A stretch of DNA of 33,278 nucleotides, taken from Conus ventricosus. Lineage: Eukaryota > Mollusca > Gastropoda > Neogastropoda > Conidae. Shown here piece after piece: positions 10,296 to 22,800 of this stretch. The stretch lies in contig CM031615.1 of assembly GCA_018398815.1 (NCBI GenBank), forward strand, positions 51,510,647 to 51,543,924, in the 5' to 3' direction. Position 1 is the first letter of the stretch. The number at the start of each line of letters is the position of its first letter. Below the pieces are notes generated by a model that worked only from the letters and a program-made list of their open reading frames with translations, was not told the origin of the DNA and made no database searches. The position numbers were made by a program, and so were the translations under genes.

Positions 10296-10997
10296 TTTTT
10301 TTGGTTTTGATTTGGGAACCAACAAATGTTTTAGCAATTTTAATTTTACGGGACAAAATTTTAAAACTCTTTTCCTCTCTCTTTTCTCTTTTCTCTCTCT
10401 CTCTCTTCTTTCATACAAAAGGAATTTGTTCTTAGGGGAAAGAAAACCCAAAGAAATTTCTTTCCCTAATTACCGTCCAGTTTTCCCCGAAAATATCCCC
10501 ACCCCACCCAAAGCCGGGTCTTATCAAGCCCATTTTCAATTCTCCCTTTATCGGGTTCGATTGAATGTTTTTTGAAAAAAGCAACCCGTATGTAACCATC
10601 CCTAAAATGCACGAAAGGTTTTTTCCATTTTTCCTTAGGCATCTTCAAACAATCCCTTAATTTTATTTTTTTTAACTACAAAATGACATTTTGGACGGTC
10701 TTGGGGCCCCCGGCGTGACGACTTTTAACTTTCCCCTGACTCGCTCACTAAAACACAGATTTGGCCCCTAGACCCAAAATCTCACCCCCGGGCCCAAATG
10801 ATCCTTTTTTAAATTGGCCAGCGTCACCTGTCTTAAAATTTCCCTCCCTCAAAGTCTGCCCCTCGGAAAGGGGGAATTTATTTCACTTAAAGTCACCTTG
10901 TTCTGGGAAAAGAGTCCATTTGTGGGGATATTTATTGGCTCATTTATATTAGTTCTTTTTAAATTGCTTATTTTCCTATCAATTTTTTTGGAGGGAA

Positions 10998-11085
10998 AAA
11001 CCTCTCTCTCTCTTTTCTCTCCTCTCTTTTTCTCTCTCCCCTCTCTCTCCCCTTCTCTCTCTCTCTTCTTCTCTTCCTGTGGGGT
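10998..11085. repeat. (CT)n-rich tract
   Basis: Pyrimidine-rich CTCTCT sequence with TTTT and CCCC interruptions, directly before the long GT/GA tract. Confidence 0.8.
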
Positions 11086-11139
11086 GTGCGTAAATTTGCA
11101 GTAAGGGAGTGTGTGGCATGCTTTCGTGAAAGCATTTTT

Positions 11140-11310
11140 ACGGTTGTGTTGTGTGTTTGTGTGTGTGGGTGTGTTTGTGTGTGTGGGGGGTGGGGTTGGG
11201 GTTTTGCGTGCGTGCGTGCTTTGGCGTGGTGGTGGTGGTTGGGTGTGTGTGTGTGTGTGTGGTGTGTGTTTTGGTGTTGTGTGTGTGTGTTGTGTGGGGA
11301 GTGTGGGGAG

Positions 11311-11341
<31 letters not shown>

Positions 11342-11412
11342 TGGTGTGTGTGTTGTGTGTTGTGGTGTTGGTTTTTGAGGAGAGGGGGAAAGAGAGAAAA
11401 GAGAAGAAGGGG

Positions 11413-11447
<35 letters not shown>

Positions 11448-11526
11448 GTGGGGGTGTGTGGTGTGGTGTGTGTGTGGGTGTGGACAAAAGAGAGAGAGGG
11501 GAGAGAAAAGGGGGAAAAGAGGGGGG

Positions 11527-11559
<33 letters not shown>

Positions 11560-11970
11560 GGTGTTTTGTGTGTTTTTGGGTGTGGTGTGTTTTGTGTGTT
11601 GTGTGTGTTGTTGTGTATTTTGTTTTGGTGTGCGCGCGCGCGTGTGTTTTGGTTTTGTTTTTTTCTTTTCCCCTTGGGGTTTTGCGACCCCGGTGTGTGT
11701 TTTGTGTGTTGGTTGGGTTTTGTTGGTGTTTTGGGGGTGTGTGTGTGTGTTGTGTGGGTGGGTGTGTGTTTGGTGGGGGGGGGGGGGTGTGTGTGTGTTT
11801 GGTAAAGAGAGAGAGAGAAAGGGAGAGAGGGGTGGCGGGGGGAAGAGAGAGAGAGGAGGGAGAGAGAGTTTTGGGGTTGTGTGTGTGGTGTGTGGTGTGT
11901 GTGTGTTTTTGGGTGTGTGTGTGTGTGTGTGTGTTTTGTGGTGTGTGGTTTGTGTGTGTGTGTGTTTTGG
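11140..11970. repeat. 830-bp alternating (GT)n and (GA)n low-complexity tract
   Basis: Blocks of GT repeats (11140-11375, 11418-11480, 11530-11640, 11695-11800, 11875-11965) alternate with GA-rich purine blocks (11377-11412, 11485-11525, 11800-11870). This gives long Val-Cys-rich frames with no stops and no domains. The alternation may be real or may come from joining several repeat loci in a poor consensus. Confidence 0.8.
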
Positions 11971-12144
11971 TAAAAATCGTGCGTACGATGTTTGGGGTGT
12001 ATGTCCCTGCCCCGGGTTGGGGCGGGGAAAATTACTTTACTTGGGGAAAAACGGAGGATAGTTTTAAAGGGAAAGAGGGGGAAAGTTCTGCAGGGTGAGT
12101 ATCTGTTTTGTGTGTAAGTGGTGCGTTCGCCCGTTTGCCCTGGG

Positions 12145-12530
12145 GTTGTGTGTTTTGGTGTGTGTTTTTCGTGTGTGTGTGTGTGGGGTTGTTTTTGTTT
12201 TGTGTGGTGTGGTTGTGTGTGTGTGGGGTTGTGGGGGGGGGGAGTGTGTGTGGTGTGTGTGTGGGGTGTGGGGGGGGGTGGGGCGCGGTGTGGTGTTGTG
12301 TGTTTTTGTGTGTCTGTTTGTGCCGTGTTTTTTTTTGCATTATATCCATGCCCATGGGGGGAGTGTCATCTTTTGTGCGTTTAAAAAAGCACGGGAAGAA
12401 CACGACAAAGGACGGCCACACAGAGGAGGAAGAAGAGAGGGGGAGTTTCCGGGGGAGAGAGGAGAGAGGAGGGGAGGGAGAGAGGGAGAAAAGGAGGGGG
12501 GAGGAGAGAGAGGGGAGAGACTTTTGACAC
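12145..12530. repeat. (GT)n then GA-rich tract
   Basis: GT-rich sequence with G runs (12145-12330), a short mixed segment, then GA-rich purines (12420-12525). This is the same GT-then-GA order as in the tract upstream. From 12531 to 12790 there is no recognisable feature. Confidence 0.78.
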
Positions 12531-12789
12531 TTTGACATTTTGGGATATTTTTTTGGTTCATTCCCAAAAAGGGTCTTAGGGAAAAGGGGGGGTAAAGGGC
12601 AAAAAAACTCTTTTCCTTTTCCCTTTCATACAAGCAATATTACACAGTTTTTCCCATGGAGTCAAACCCCAAAACAAGCAAAACTTTAAAGACAGAATCT
12701 TTGAATTTTTCCTCTCAGACACGAGTACCCTTTTAAAAATTAAAAATAGCAACAACAAAAGAAAACCCCAACAACAAAGACAAAAAAAA

Positions 12790-12955
12790 TGACGACAACA
12801 AACCCAAAAAACAACCCCACCCCCCCGCACGCACGCGCCCCCGCACGCCCCCCACGGCCCCCCCCACCCCCACCCCCAACCCCCCCCACCACCCCACACA
12901 ACACACACCCCAAAACAAACCCCACACACACACACACACACAACACCCCCACACA
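12790..12955. repeat. C-rich / (CA)n tract
   Basis: Cytosine-rich sequence with many CCCCC runs ending in (CA)n at about 12924-12945. It is the strand complement of the GT/G tracts found elsewhere in the block. From 12956 to 13160 nothing is recognised. Confidence 0.78.
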
Positions 12956-13164
12956 AGAGGGGAAAAAGTTTAAAATTACGGATTGGGTCCCACCATCCAC
13001 TCTTTTAGGGGATGACTATGTTTCTAAACCCAAACCCCATGCTTTTAGTCCTATTTTTTTGTTTAAAATCCTGTTTTTCATTTCAAAAAATTTCAAATTT
13101 CTTTTGGGTTTTTATTTTCAAATTTCTTCTGTAATGAAATTTTGGGGCCCGCTTGATTTCAAAA

Positions 13165-13345
13165 AAGGGGAGAGAGAGAGAGGGAGATGAGAGAGAATGG
13201 GGGGAGGGGAGAGAAAAGAGGTTTCAAAAAACGGGGGGAGAGAGAGAGGAGGGTTTTGTCAGTGATAGGAGCAAAAAGGTTAGAGAAAAAAGGGGGCGAA
13301 GGGAGGGTAGTAAGGAGGAGTTAGAGGGAAAAATGGGGAGGGTTA
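13165..13345. repeat. GA-rich polypurine tract
   Basis: Purine-dominated GAGAGA and GGGG sequence with a short mixed interruption near 13255-13285. No gene is supported. Confidence 0.75.
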
Positions 13346-13510
13346 GGGGCGGCATGAGGGTCAAATACAACTCGGCACCCGTTTGATTTCCCTGCAGATG
13401 AATTTCCGTCATTTTCCACAGTTTCCCCGTTTACCACACCCCCTGGGGGCTTTTCCCGCCCGGGAGAAACATGGCCCGTGGGGCTTTCTTGGGCATTATT
13501 TTTTTCCCCG

Positions 13511-13590
13511 CCCCCCCTCCCCCCCCCCCCCCCCCCCCCCCCCCCCTTTTTTTTTTTTTTTTTTGTTGTTGTTGTTGTTGTTGTTGGTTT
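13511..13590. repeat. C28-T18-(GTT)n homopolymer junction
   Basis: An uninterrupted C28 run (13519-13546) abuts T18 (13547-13564), followed by a GTT microsatellite. Two long homopolymers joined this way are more likely a consensus artefact than native DNA. From 13591 to 14090 I see no feature. Confidence 0.75.
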
Positions 13591-14089
13591 TTTGTCTTCA
13601 GTTTTTTTTTTTTTTAACCGGGGAAAAGAAAATGATATGGGGCTTACGATCGATGTCAGCGTTAATATTTTGTGTGTGTTGTTTTTTTTTTTTGAAAAAA
13701 AAACTTTTAAAAAATTTTTTTTCTGAGAGAAAAACGTAAACCCTTTTTATGGCAAAAAAGTTATCAAAGTTGGCCCTTTGAGTTCCCTTTTTTTAAAAGT
13801 GGGTTATTTTCTGCAGAAGTTAGGCCCCCGAAGTTTAGTCTAGAAGAACCAAAAAAAGCATAATGCAGACACTTGTTGTTTTGTAAAGCTTTTATCAAAC
13901 TTAAGTTTGAAAATCCATATTGGGGGAAAAGGCACTTTGTTTTTAGAGATACCTATTCAGATATTAAAGACAGCAAACTATGATAATATCTGCATAGCGG
14001 TGAACGGGGTTGGGCCCCCCAAAAGGTCCAGGGTTCTTTTTTTTTCCCCCCTTTCCCCCCCTAAATTTTGGGCTTTTTTTTTTGCAAAT

Positions 14090-14430
14090 GTAAACAAAAT
14101 TTGTGCCAGAGAGAGAAGAGGGGATGAAGAGAGGGGAGGAGAGAGGGAGAGGGGAGAGGGGAGGAGAGGAAGAGAGAAAAAGGGGAGGAGAGAGAGGGGG
14201 CTAAAAAAGAGATGCAACTAGTGAAATAAAGCTCTCTTCCATTGTCTTGCTAAAAATTTGTGCCAGAGAGAGGGGAGGAGATAAAAGAGAAGGGGGAGAG
14301 TTTAGAGGAGGGGAGAGAGAGAGAGAGAGAGAGGAGAGGAAAAGAGAGAGAGAGAAAAACAGAAGAAGAAGAAGGAAAACAGACAGAAGGGCAGAAGGGC
14401 AGAGAAAAAAGAGAGAGAGAATTCTCCACC
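14090..14430. repeat. Duplicated GA tract with a shared lead-in
   Basis: AAATTTGTGCCAGAGAGAG occurs at about 14097 and again at about 14256. Each is followed by a different GA-rich purine tract. The shared unique lead-in shows either a local tandem duplication of about 157 bp or a mis-joined second read of the same locus. The second tract also has GAAGAAGAAG and ACAGAC variants. Confidence 0.65.
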
Positions 14431-15655
14431 AAATCCCCCAGTCGCTATTCTTTCCCCTATTTTTCTTTTGCTGGTGGGAAAATGGGTTTTGCCCATAAAC
14501 CCATCAAAACCCTTTCCATGTTTTGTCCGTGATTGGTCTTTTGGAACTCGGGGGGGGATACCAAAGGGGAAAAGAAAACAGGGCGAACCCGTGTTACATG
14601 GTTCCCCAGGAAAAGCTTCATGGAAAAAAACCCTTTTCCCCTTTTCCCCCCGGGGTGAAAACGGAAAGTTATGTTTCCCATTCTCGATACAACTTCCTTA
14701 TCTTTTTTTTCTGAAGTGGTGGTGGCCCTTTAAAAACCCCTGTTAAAAATTTTTTTTCTTTCTTTTTTTTCTTTGCAAATTTCTTGGATTTTTGGTGTGC
14801 TGCTTAAAATTTAAAACCTCCCAGCTCCAAATCTGGGTCCGGGAGAATTTGTTTCGGGGGGATCTGATGTTTTTAGGGGCTTACATCTCCCGGGGGAAAA
14901 TAGATAAAACTGAGTGGAAAACATAATCTTTTTACGGGGGCAGAATCTTCAGGCAATGTGCTTGCATGTGCGAAGACTGTTTTTTGAAACCCAAACAACT
15001 GGGTTTTTTTCATGAATTGTAAAAATGTGGGTAAAACCCTTCGGAACTATATTTTAGATGGGGCAAATTTTTTTAAATCATTTAAAACATGATTGGACAC
15101 GCCTATGTTCCCCCGGGCCCCTGAAAAACATCCCCGGAGATTTGTATAAGGAAAAAAACATTTTAAATACATAACAGCACAACAAACAAAAAAGGTTTGA
15201 GAGAACGCGTTGCATGTATGCAGGTAGATCGTGGTTTTTCAGAAAAAAAAACCGTGAAAATCAACACTTTATTCTGTATGCCAGGAGGGCCAAAGTACTG
15301 CGGTTTTTCTGGGAATCAGCCGGGAAAGGGAATTTTTCCCTTGCAAATCAGAAGCCAAATGAAAAGGGGCAACTAAGGTTCTGATTTGGCTGGAAGAGTT
15401 CCCCTCTCCGTAAATTTAAATTACTGTGGAAATCGAAAAATTTTTTGCATTTTTTGCGGGTTTTATTTTCATGCATTGCATTTTAAATTTCCCCCATGCA
15501 TGTAATAAAAAAAACACAGAAAAGGGAAAGGGGGGAAATTTAAAAACAGAAGGAATGAAAGAAGAAAAAAAAAAATAAAAAGAAAACTCAAGTGTTTTTT
15601 GAATATTTCTTTCCCCGCCCCCCCCCCAAATTTGGGAATAGTCAAAAATTTCCCT
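14431..15655. other. Unassigned distorted sequence
   Basis: About 1.2 kb of homopolymer-rich sequence between GA and GT tracts. I see no domain, RNA signature, repeat family or credible open frame. Confidence 0.5.
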
Positions 15656-15659
15656 CTAT

Positions 15660-16090
15660 GCGTGGGGGCGCGGGCGGGGGGTGTGTGTGTGGGGGGTTTG
15701 TGTGTTTTGGTGTGTGTGTGTGTGTTTTGTGTGGGGTGTGTGTGTGGGGTGTGGGCGGTGCGCGCGTGCGTTCGGCTGGGTGCTTGCGTGCCGTTGCCTG
15801 CGTTTTGGTTTTGGGGGTGGTGGTTTTGGGGGTGTGTGTGTGGGGGTTTGTGTGTGTGTGTGTGTGTGGGGTGTGTGGTGTGTGTGGTGTGTGTGTGTGT
15901 GTGTGGTTTTGGGGTGTGTGTGAGAAGACAGACAGACAGAAAGACAGAAGACAGACAAAGAGAGAGAGAGAGGAGAGGAGGGAAGAGAGGGGGAAAAGGG
16001 GAAAAGAGGAGAGGGAGAGAGAGAGAGGGGATGGGGGGAGAGGGGGAGGAGAAGAAGGGGGAAGGGGAGAGGAGAGAGGGGAGGGGATAG
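15660..16090. repeat. (GT)n - (GACA)n - (GA)n compound tract
   Basis: GT-rich sequence (15675-15920), then GACA/AGACAG tetranucleotides (15925-15957), then GA-rich purines (15958-16088). The order GT, GACA, GA suggests stepwise repeat change along one tract. Long open frames across it on both strands are repeat translations. Confidence 0.8.
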
Positions 16091-16640
16091 GCGTTAGGGC
16101 CTTTTGATGAATGTTCACTTTCATCAACATTTTGTATCCGGCTGGTGATATGACATCCCCAGAAAATTCTTCTTCCCCGTTCATTGATCATTGCTGTTTT
16201 TTCTTCCTTTAAAACCCTCACCCTTTTTTTTTACCCCCCTCCCTTTGGGCTTCCAGTCGCATCCCCCATTCCTCCCCCTTTTTGCCTGGGCAATGGATAT
16301 TCGGTTTTTTGAGGAAACAAAAGAAAAAAAAACACCACCCCAAATTTCTTATTGCATTGATTCTGCCAGTCCTTTGCGTTACTTTTGCATCCGGGCGAAA
16401 AATAGCCCAAACACATCAGTCAAATTTTTATATTTTAATTTAAGGAAGTGTTAATTTGAAACATGTAGCTTCATAAACTCTGTGTTGTTTCCCCGATGGA
16501 AAGGGAAAAAAGGATTGGGGAGCTGTGAAAATTTAAGGGGGGTATAAAAAGAGGTTTTCATCGATTTTTCCTTCATCTCCCATCGTCCTTTACTTAACTG
16601 TCAATTTTACGCTTGGGAAAAATTTTTAGACTGGGCACCA
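16091..16640. other. Unassigned sequence
   Basis: A mixed-composition stretch. A small imperfect inverted repeat (TGATGAATG...TTTCATCA near 16105-16126) is the only structure I see. No gene or element is recognised. Confidence 0.45.
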
Positions 16641-16649
16641 AAACTCTTC

Positions 16650-16923
16650 TTTTTTCTCCTTTTCTCCCTTTCTCTCCTTCTCCTCTCTCTTCTTCTCTCT
16701 CTCTCCTCTCTTCCCCACACACCACACCCCCACCCCAAACCCAAAACCACACAAAACACACACCCCACAACAAAAACATGATTTATTTCCCTTTCCCTTT
16801 TTAAAGGAAAAACCTCGTCCCCTTCCCTCAGGGAGCCCCCCGGGGTAAATGAATAAAAATTTAAAATCCCAAATTCTCTCTCTTCTCTTCTTCTCCCCTT
16901 TTCCTCTCTCTCTTCTCTCCCCT

Positions 16924-16959
<36 letters not shown>

Positions 16960-16990
16960 CTCTTCCTCTCTCTCTCTTCTTTTCTCTTCT
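16650..16990. repeat. CT-rich and CA-rich tracts with a T33 run
   Basis: CT-rich pyrimidines (16650-16710), C/A-rich sequence (16712-16770), then a second CT-rich tract (16875-16990) containing an uninterrupted T33 run at 16927-16959. Lys-Glu-rich frames on the minus strand are artefacts. From 16991 to 17510 no feature is supported. Confidence 0.75.
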
Positions 16991-17514
16991 CTCCCCAACA
17001 ACAACCCAAAAAACCCAAAAAAAAATCCTTCCTTCCCCTTTTTTTTTTTTTCTCTCCTCCCCTTTTCCCTCTCCCAAAAATAGCCCTTAAAAAAGGGAAT
17101 AAGTGAAAAGGGGAAAGGCAAAGCCACTGAAAAGGGCATTTCCCCAAACCTTGTAAGGGGGCCCCCTTTAGGAACCGGAAGAACAGTGGGTTGGGGCCCC
17201 GGGAAGTTTTCATCTTCAGCATAATTCAGTTATTTTTTAAATGGGAAGGTTCGTGGGCCCGGGGGTTTTGCTTTTCGTTTGGGGATCATAAAAGCCTAGA
17301 ACAAGGAAAAAAAACAAAGGGAAACAAGGAAAAAAGATGTACAAAACAATGGAAAATTTTTTATGCACAGGGGAGGAAAATGGTTTTTCTGATTTAAGAA
17401 AGAAAAGCTTTAAATATCCTTTTGGGAGTCAAAAAAAAAAAAATTTTTTAAAAATGGGTGTTTTTCAAACGCATTTAAAATTTTTATCTGTCTTTGTTAA
17501 AATTTTTTTTTTCT

Positions 17515-17650
17515 TACGAAGAGAAGAGAGAGAGAGAGAGGAGAGAGAGAAAAGAGGGGAGGAGGGAAAAAGAGGAGAGAGAGAGAGGGGGGGAGAAGGA
17601 GAAGGAAAAAGGGGGGAAGATAGACTGAGAAAAGGGAGAGAGAGAAAAGA
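17515..17650. repeat. GA-rich polypurine tract
   Basis: Purine-rich GAGAGA and GGGG tract on the plus strand. From 17651 to 17930 the sequence is AT-rich homopolymer blocks with no feature. Confidence 0.78.
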
Positions 17651-17934
17651 ACCTTTCTAAAAAAGCTATACTGAGAGGCAGAAAAAAACCGTACAAACAT
17701 AAAAATTCTGCTAAAAAAAATTTATGTGTTTAGTTATTTTTTTGGAAATTGGGGGAAAACAAATTAAACAAACCAAAACTGCGTTTGAAAAATTTTATCG
17801 AGAAGGGAAGTGTAAAAGGGGGAAAAAAAACCCACCTGAATTTAAATTCCAAAAAACAACTGTAAAAAATGGTTTTAGCCCCAAAATTTAAAAAAATCTT
17901 TCAAAAGAGAGATTCTGCAAAAAAATCTGGTGTA

Positions 17935-19030
17935 TCCCCCAAATTTTCAGTACAAACGCCGAAGACGCCGAGGCATGGACCCCGGACGTTGGATCTGGGA
18001 CCTGGGTGTTTATCCGTGTGCTGAAGAGCGCCGAAGTTCATTCTCGTTGGGGCCCCGACTGATGCTGCTCCACTGACGTGCTGGGTTCCCGCCGAGCGCT
18101 TCCCAAAAGGGGCCCCCAATGGGGAGTTTTATGTTAGGTGACGGGATGGCCAGGGCTCACCTCCACTCCATTCTGTGCGAGAAACTGAGGGTCAAACCGG
18201 GAGGGGAGGTGTTTGCATTATCATGTGGGAAAACAAAAACTGCTCGTCCCCCCATGGTGATCCCGGATGGAAGGGAGAAAGGCTGGGGGAACGTGGTTTC
18301 CCTAAAAGCTGTGGCCCCTGATGTTGCCATCATCCCCCCGAGTTTAATCTAAAGTTGGCGTTGTGCACCCCCACCATTTACTGAAAAGGGGGGCCCCAAA
18401 AGGCGAGTGCCTAACCAAAGGGGCTGATTTCCGTTTTCCTCGTTTTCCTTTTAAATTCTGTTTTTCCCATCAAACGTGGCATTTTCAAAAACGTGGGCTC
18501 GGCAGAGGAAAAAGGACCCTTTCCCCAAAGTGATTTTTCCCAAAGGGAAAGCCCATTTGCTGCCCAATGGGCCGGGCCCGCCTGTGTCTGTCCCGTCAAT
18601 AGAGGGTCCAAAACCGTGACACTTGATTTGCGTTTTGAAAGGGGGCGTCTGATGGGTGGGGGGCTGCTGGGGGTCCCCAACGCCGCCAAGGGTTTCTCTT
18701 TGGGGGGCCAGCAGCAGTCAGGAAAAAGGTTCCCGAGGTTTGGGAAAAAACGAATGGCTCGATCGTTGTTCTGAGTCGTCATCGAGGTGGGGCCGGGGCG
18801 AGACGGAGGGAAAATGGGGCCGGTTTCCCGCCAAGCGTGTTGTAGGCGGTTTGATAGTGGTGGGTGGGCGTTCATGGCTTTTTTGCCCCTGTCGGGGCAG
18901 ATTTAACCGGCCCCCAGCATCCCAAAAAGTTGGTTCGTGGTTGTTGTCTAGCCGTTGGGGTTTTTTTTTGCAGTGTGATAAAAACATTCTTTGGGTTTCG
19001 GATTTATGGGGTTAAACCTTTGTGTTTATC
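17935..19030. other. Higher-complexity GC-rich segment inside the distorted block
   Basis: Compared with its surroundings this 1.1-kb segment is GC-richer and has more mixed words. Several short open frames cross it on both strands (for example plus 18119-18352, minus 18875-18411). I recognise no protein domain, and homopolymer errors would break a true frame. It could be a damaged exon or a damaged retroposon. From 19031 to 19740 I see nothing further. Confidence 0.35.
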
Positions 19031-19744
19031 CCCGTAAAAGGGGGTTTAGGGAATATTCACTCTGAACTGGGTTGGGCGCCCCGTTTTCGTTTTGCTTCTG
19101 GCGCTATTGTTGTTCGCTGGCACGTGCTGCAAGGAAGGGAAAATCCCCTGTGGGGAAAGGGGGTCACAATTTCCCCCAAATGAGGAATGGGTCATTTAAA
19201 AAGGGGCAACAAATCCAAAATTTTCCGGGTGGAACATGTTTTTGGGATGATGCGCGGAATTTATGACTCTTCATAAAATCTAAAAAATTTTATCAAAAAC
19301 CAAAAAAAAAAGAAACAAAATTTGTTAAAAATTCGGTCTCCTTTTTAATTTCCCCAAAAAACATAAGGGCCCCCCCTTTCCCACTTCCCCCCCTTACGAC
19401 TTTTGAGAAAAAATAAGCCCCACGGCAGGGCAAAACATTTTAAGGGCTCCTCACTCTTGCCTAGAGGGTTTGTCCCAAGTTGCCCCCCACAAAAAAGGGG
19501 TTTAAAATTTTTTTAATTTTCCCCGGTTTTATTATTTTTTCTTTGGGGGGGTTTTCCCTAAAAATGTGCCGGGAAAAAAAGGGGTTTTAAACCCTTTTCC
19601 CCCCTCCTTTTTTCCCCGGGACGTTTTTTGGGGGAGGACTTTGAAAGGGAATTTTTTCCAATTTAGTTTTTCTTTTTTTCTTAATGTTTGTTTTTCTTTT
19701 TGTCTTTGTTTTTTGGGGCTTCTCCTGTCTGTTGTTTGTTGGTC

Positions 19745-19840
19745 GTTTTCTCTTTTTCTCTCTCTTTTCTCTCTCTCTCTCTCTCTCTCCTTTTCTCTTC
19801 TCTTTTCCCCCTCTCTCTCTCTTCTCTTCTTGTTTTTTGG
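19745..19840. repeat. (CT)n-rich tract
   Basis: CTCTCT pyrimidine tract with TTTT and CCCC interruptions in the distorted block. Confidence 0.78.
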
Positions 19841-22800
19841 GGTCTTTCTGTCTCTTCCGGGGGCCGTTTTTCCGGGCCTTCTCCACTCCCCCCGCCCTCT
19901 TTCCCAACCATTTAAAACCCCTTTTCTGATTTTTATTTTTGAAAAACCGAATTCCCAAATAAAACAAGCAACCCTTTTGTCATTTGTTTTCCCCTGCCAA
20001 AATTTTTTTCTCCAAATTAAATTTGGCCTCTTTATGTTGCAAAAATTGCTTTTTACTTCCCCCTTTAAAAAGATTGATTAACAACCGGGAATGATTTTTT
20101 TAAAGGGGTTATTGGTTTTAATTTGTTCTGTAAAAAGGTTTTTTTTTTATTTTAATCACCAAATTTTGGATTGATCCCTTTGTGGGTATGGTTTTTCTTC
20201 CTTTTTTGGTTTTTTTCAAATTTTAAGTCTTTCCAAAATTTTTTTGGAAACCCCCTTCTTCCCTCCTTTTCCCTTTTTCTTCCCCTTTCTCTTCTCCCCC
20301 TTTTTGGGGGGGGGTTTTGGTGGGGGTTGGTTTTGGGTTTTTTTTGGTTTTGGGTTTTTGGGGTTGTCTGTTTTGTGGTTTGTTTGGGTTTTGGGGGTTT
20401 CCCCAAAAAAAGGGGGGTTCGGGGGGAGGGAAGGAAAAAATCCCCTCTTACTTCTTACTTTTCATTTAACGCAATTCCCCCTTGGGAAAACCCTTTCCTT
20501 TTTTCCCCTGTATTAAAAAAAACTTGCCCAAAAAAAACCAAAAAAATTCTCTCTTTCCAATTAAAAAAATTTTTCTTCCCTTTAAAAACCGGGGATAAAA
20601 AAACCCTTTCCTTGGAGGTATCTTAAAACACCGGGAACCTTTCTTTTTTTTCCTTTTGTTTTCTGACTTTAGGACCAAAAAGTTGGCGTCCGGGTGTGGG
20701 CCCCCAAAAAAAGGGGCGGACTGGCAAGCCCTTTGGGAAAAGGGGTTGGCCTAGATCCCACCCAAATTTTTAAAGGGAAAAAACACTGTTTTTTTCTTTT
20801 TCCCGCATTGTTGGTTCCCCCTTTCTGGGTTTTCCCGTTATATGGGCTTTAAAGGGTTTTTTTTTTCCCTTTTTTTCCCCCCTTTAAAAATTTTATTTCT
20901 TTTAAATTCCGGTTTCAAATTTTTAAAAACAAAAACCCTATTTTCCTCTTTCTCCTCCCCCAAAACTCCTGTCTTTGAAAACCCTTTTTTCCCCCCCCGT
21001 TGGGTTCCCTTTTCCCCTTTCCCCCCGATTTTTTTTTGAAAAAGTTTTCTGCCAGTCCTTTCGTATTTTTACCCCTCGTACCCCGGTTTTCTCCCCAATT
21101 TTCATTTCAAAACTGGACGATATCCCATTTTTTGGGGGGCCAAATTTCAATTTTAAAGAACGGGAAACCCCCCCCCCAATAACCCTTTCCCCCCCCCCTT
21201 TTCCATTCAAAAGTGGGAGGGGAAAAAATTTGGGGAGAGCGAAAAGGGGGAGAAGAAGAAAGGGTGGGGGAAGGGGGTGGCCGGGATTTTTCCCTTTAGG
21301 AAAGGGTTTTTGTTGCCCCAAATTTTGGCTTTTGTTAAAAAGGGGAATGTTTGGGGGGGAAAACGGGCGCCGGAAAAAAAAACTTGGGCCCGTTGGGGTG
21401 GGCCCTTTTTTTTTAAATTCCCCATCCTTTTAATTGGTTAAAGATTTCCTTTTTTCGCTTTTCCGAATTTTTTGGGGGTTTGGGTTTTCCAAAAAACCCG
21501 GAAAACCTTTTTTGAAGGGTGAAATTTTTAAAAAAAACACCCTTGTTCCCCGGGCAAAAAGAAACAACCTTTTTCTACGCACGCTCCCCTGAAAAGGGGA
21601 AAAAATTTAATTTTCCCAAGGTTTTAAATTTTTAAATAAAATTTCCCCCCAAGGTTATCATTGCCCGGGCGTCTTTTCCAAAAATAAAAACCTTGGTTTT
21701 GGGGCTTTCAATTCCCCTTTCCCCTTTGTCTTTTCCTTTAAACTAAAGAAAAGGGGGAACAATACAATTTTAAGTCCCTTTCCTTTAGGTTCCTCCCCCT
21801 TTCCTCCTTTTTTTTGTTTTGGTTTTTTTTGTTTCTTTCCTTTTTTCTTCCAAAAAAAATTCTTTAACGTTTTAAAACCTTCCTTTCCCTCCTCCTCTTT
21901 CCCTTTTTTCCCCCCTTTCTTTTCCCCTTTCCTTCTCTCACCCTTAAATGAGTTTTTTTCATGGGAAGATGAGGAAATTTTAGGGGGCAATTGGCCAATT
22001 TTTCCCCCGCAGATTTTTTTATTAACCCCCCCTTTTTGGAATTTTTTTGGGGGATATTCGATTCCAACTTTTTATTAAAAGTATTTTTGGTTTTTTGCAC
22101 CGCCAACGGGCAGTAAAATTTCTTTTTGTTTTTTTTTTTCCCTTTAAATTTTCAAATTCCAGGCCAAACCCCCAGGTATTTTCCTTGGCCTCTTCAAACC
22201 CCAGCTCCTTGAAAAAAATTTGTTTGGCATACGGACTTTATTTTGGGGGGGCCCTTTGGGTTTTTCCAACAGGTTAGGCCTTGCCTGAACTTGGGCCATG
22301 AAGGGTTTTGGCCCTTAACCAAATTAACCCGGAAAATGTCATTTCGAAAATTTTGGGAAAAATCCCTTTGAAAATTTCCTGGTCCTGATTCTTTTGGGCG
22401 GTTTGATTTACCTTTACCAATTTTTTTCCCTTTTTTCCCCCCCAAAAGGGAAATTTTGTTCCTTTAAAAAGGGGGGAACAAAACATCATGAGATTTTTGG
22501 GAAACTTTTAAACCCAAAATTCCCCCCGGGTTTTTCCCCCCATAAAATTCCCCTGCCCTAGGGAGAAAGGGAAAACCCCCAAAAAGCTGGGGGCCCAAAA
22601 ATTCTTCCCCACCGCCTTTTAGGGGGTAAAGGGCCTTTCCAATGGGGTCGCGGTTTTTTGACCCTTTTGGGGGAAACGACCCAGGACCTTGATTTCCCCC
22701 CGGGGGGCTTCCCCCCTTTCCCGCAAGGGTTTTTTTTAAAAGGCCAGCTCCTAAACCCCTTAAAACCCCGCCCTCCTGGGTTTGGAAAAGGGGGGGGATT

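Noticed and set aside
11086..12098. Cys/Val-rich open frames of 200-316 codons
   Set aside because: They are translations of GT repeats with GA interruptions and have no domain.
8191..13546. G-quadruplex or i-motif sites at G21, G25 and C28 runs
   Set aside because: Run lengths in the distorted block are doubtful, so structure claims would rest on probable errors.
17935..19030. Possible host exons in the GC-richer segment
   Set aside because: No domain or splice pattern is visible, and the surrounding consensus is unreliable; kept only as an unassigned segment.
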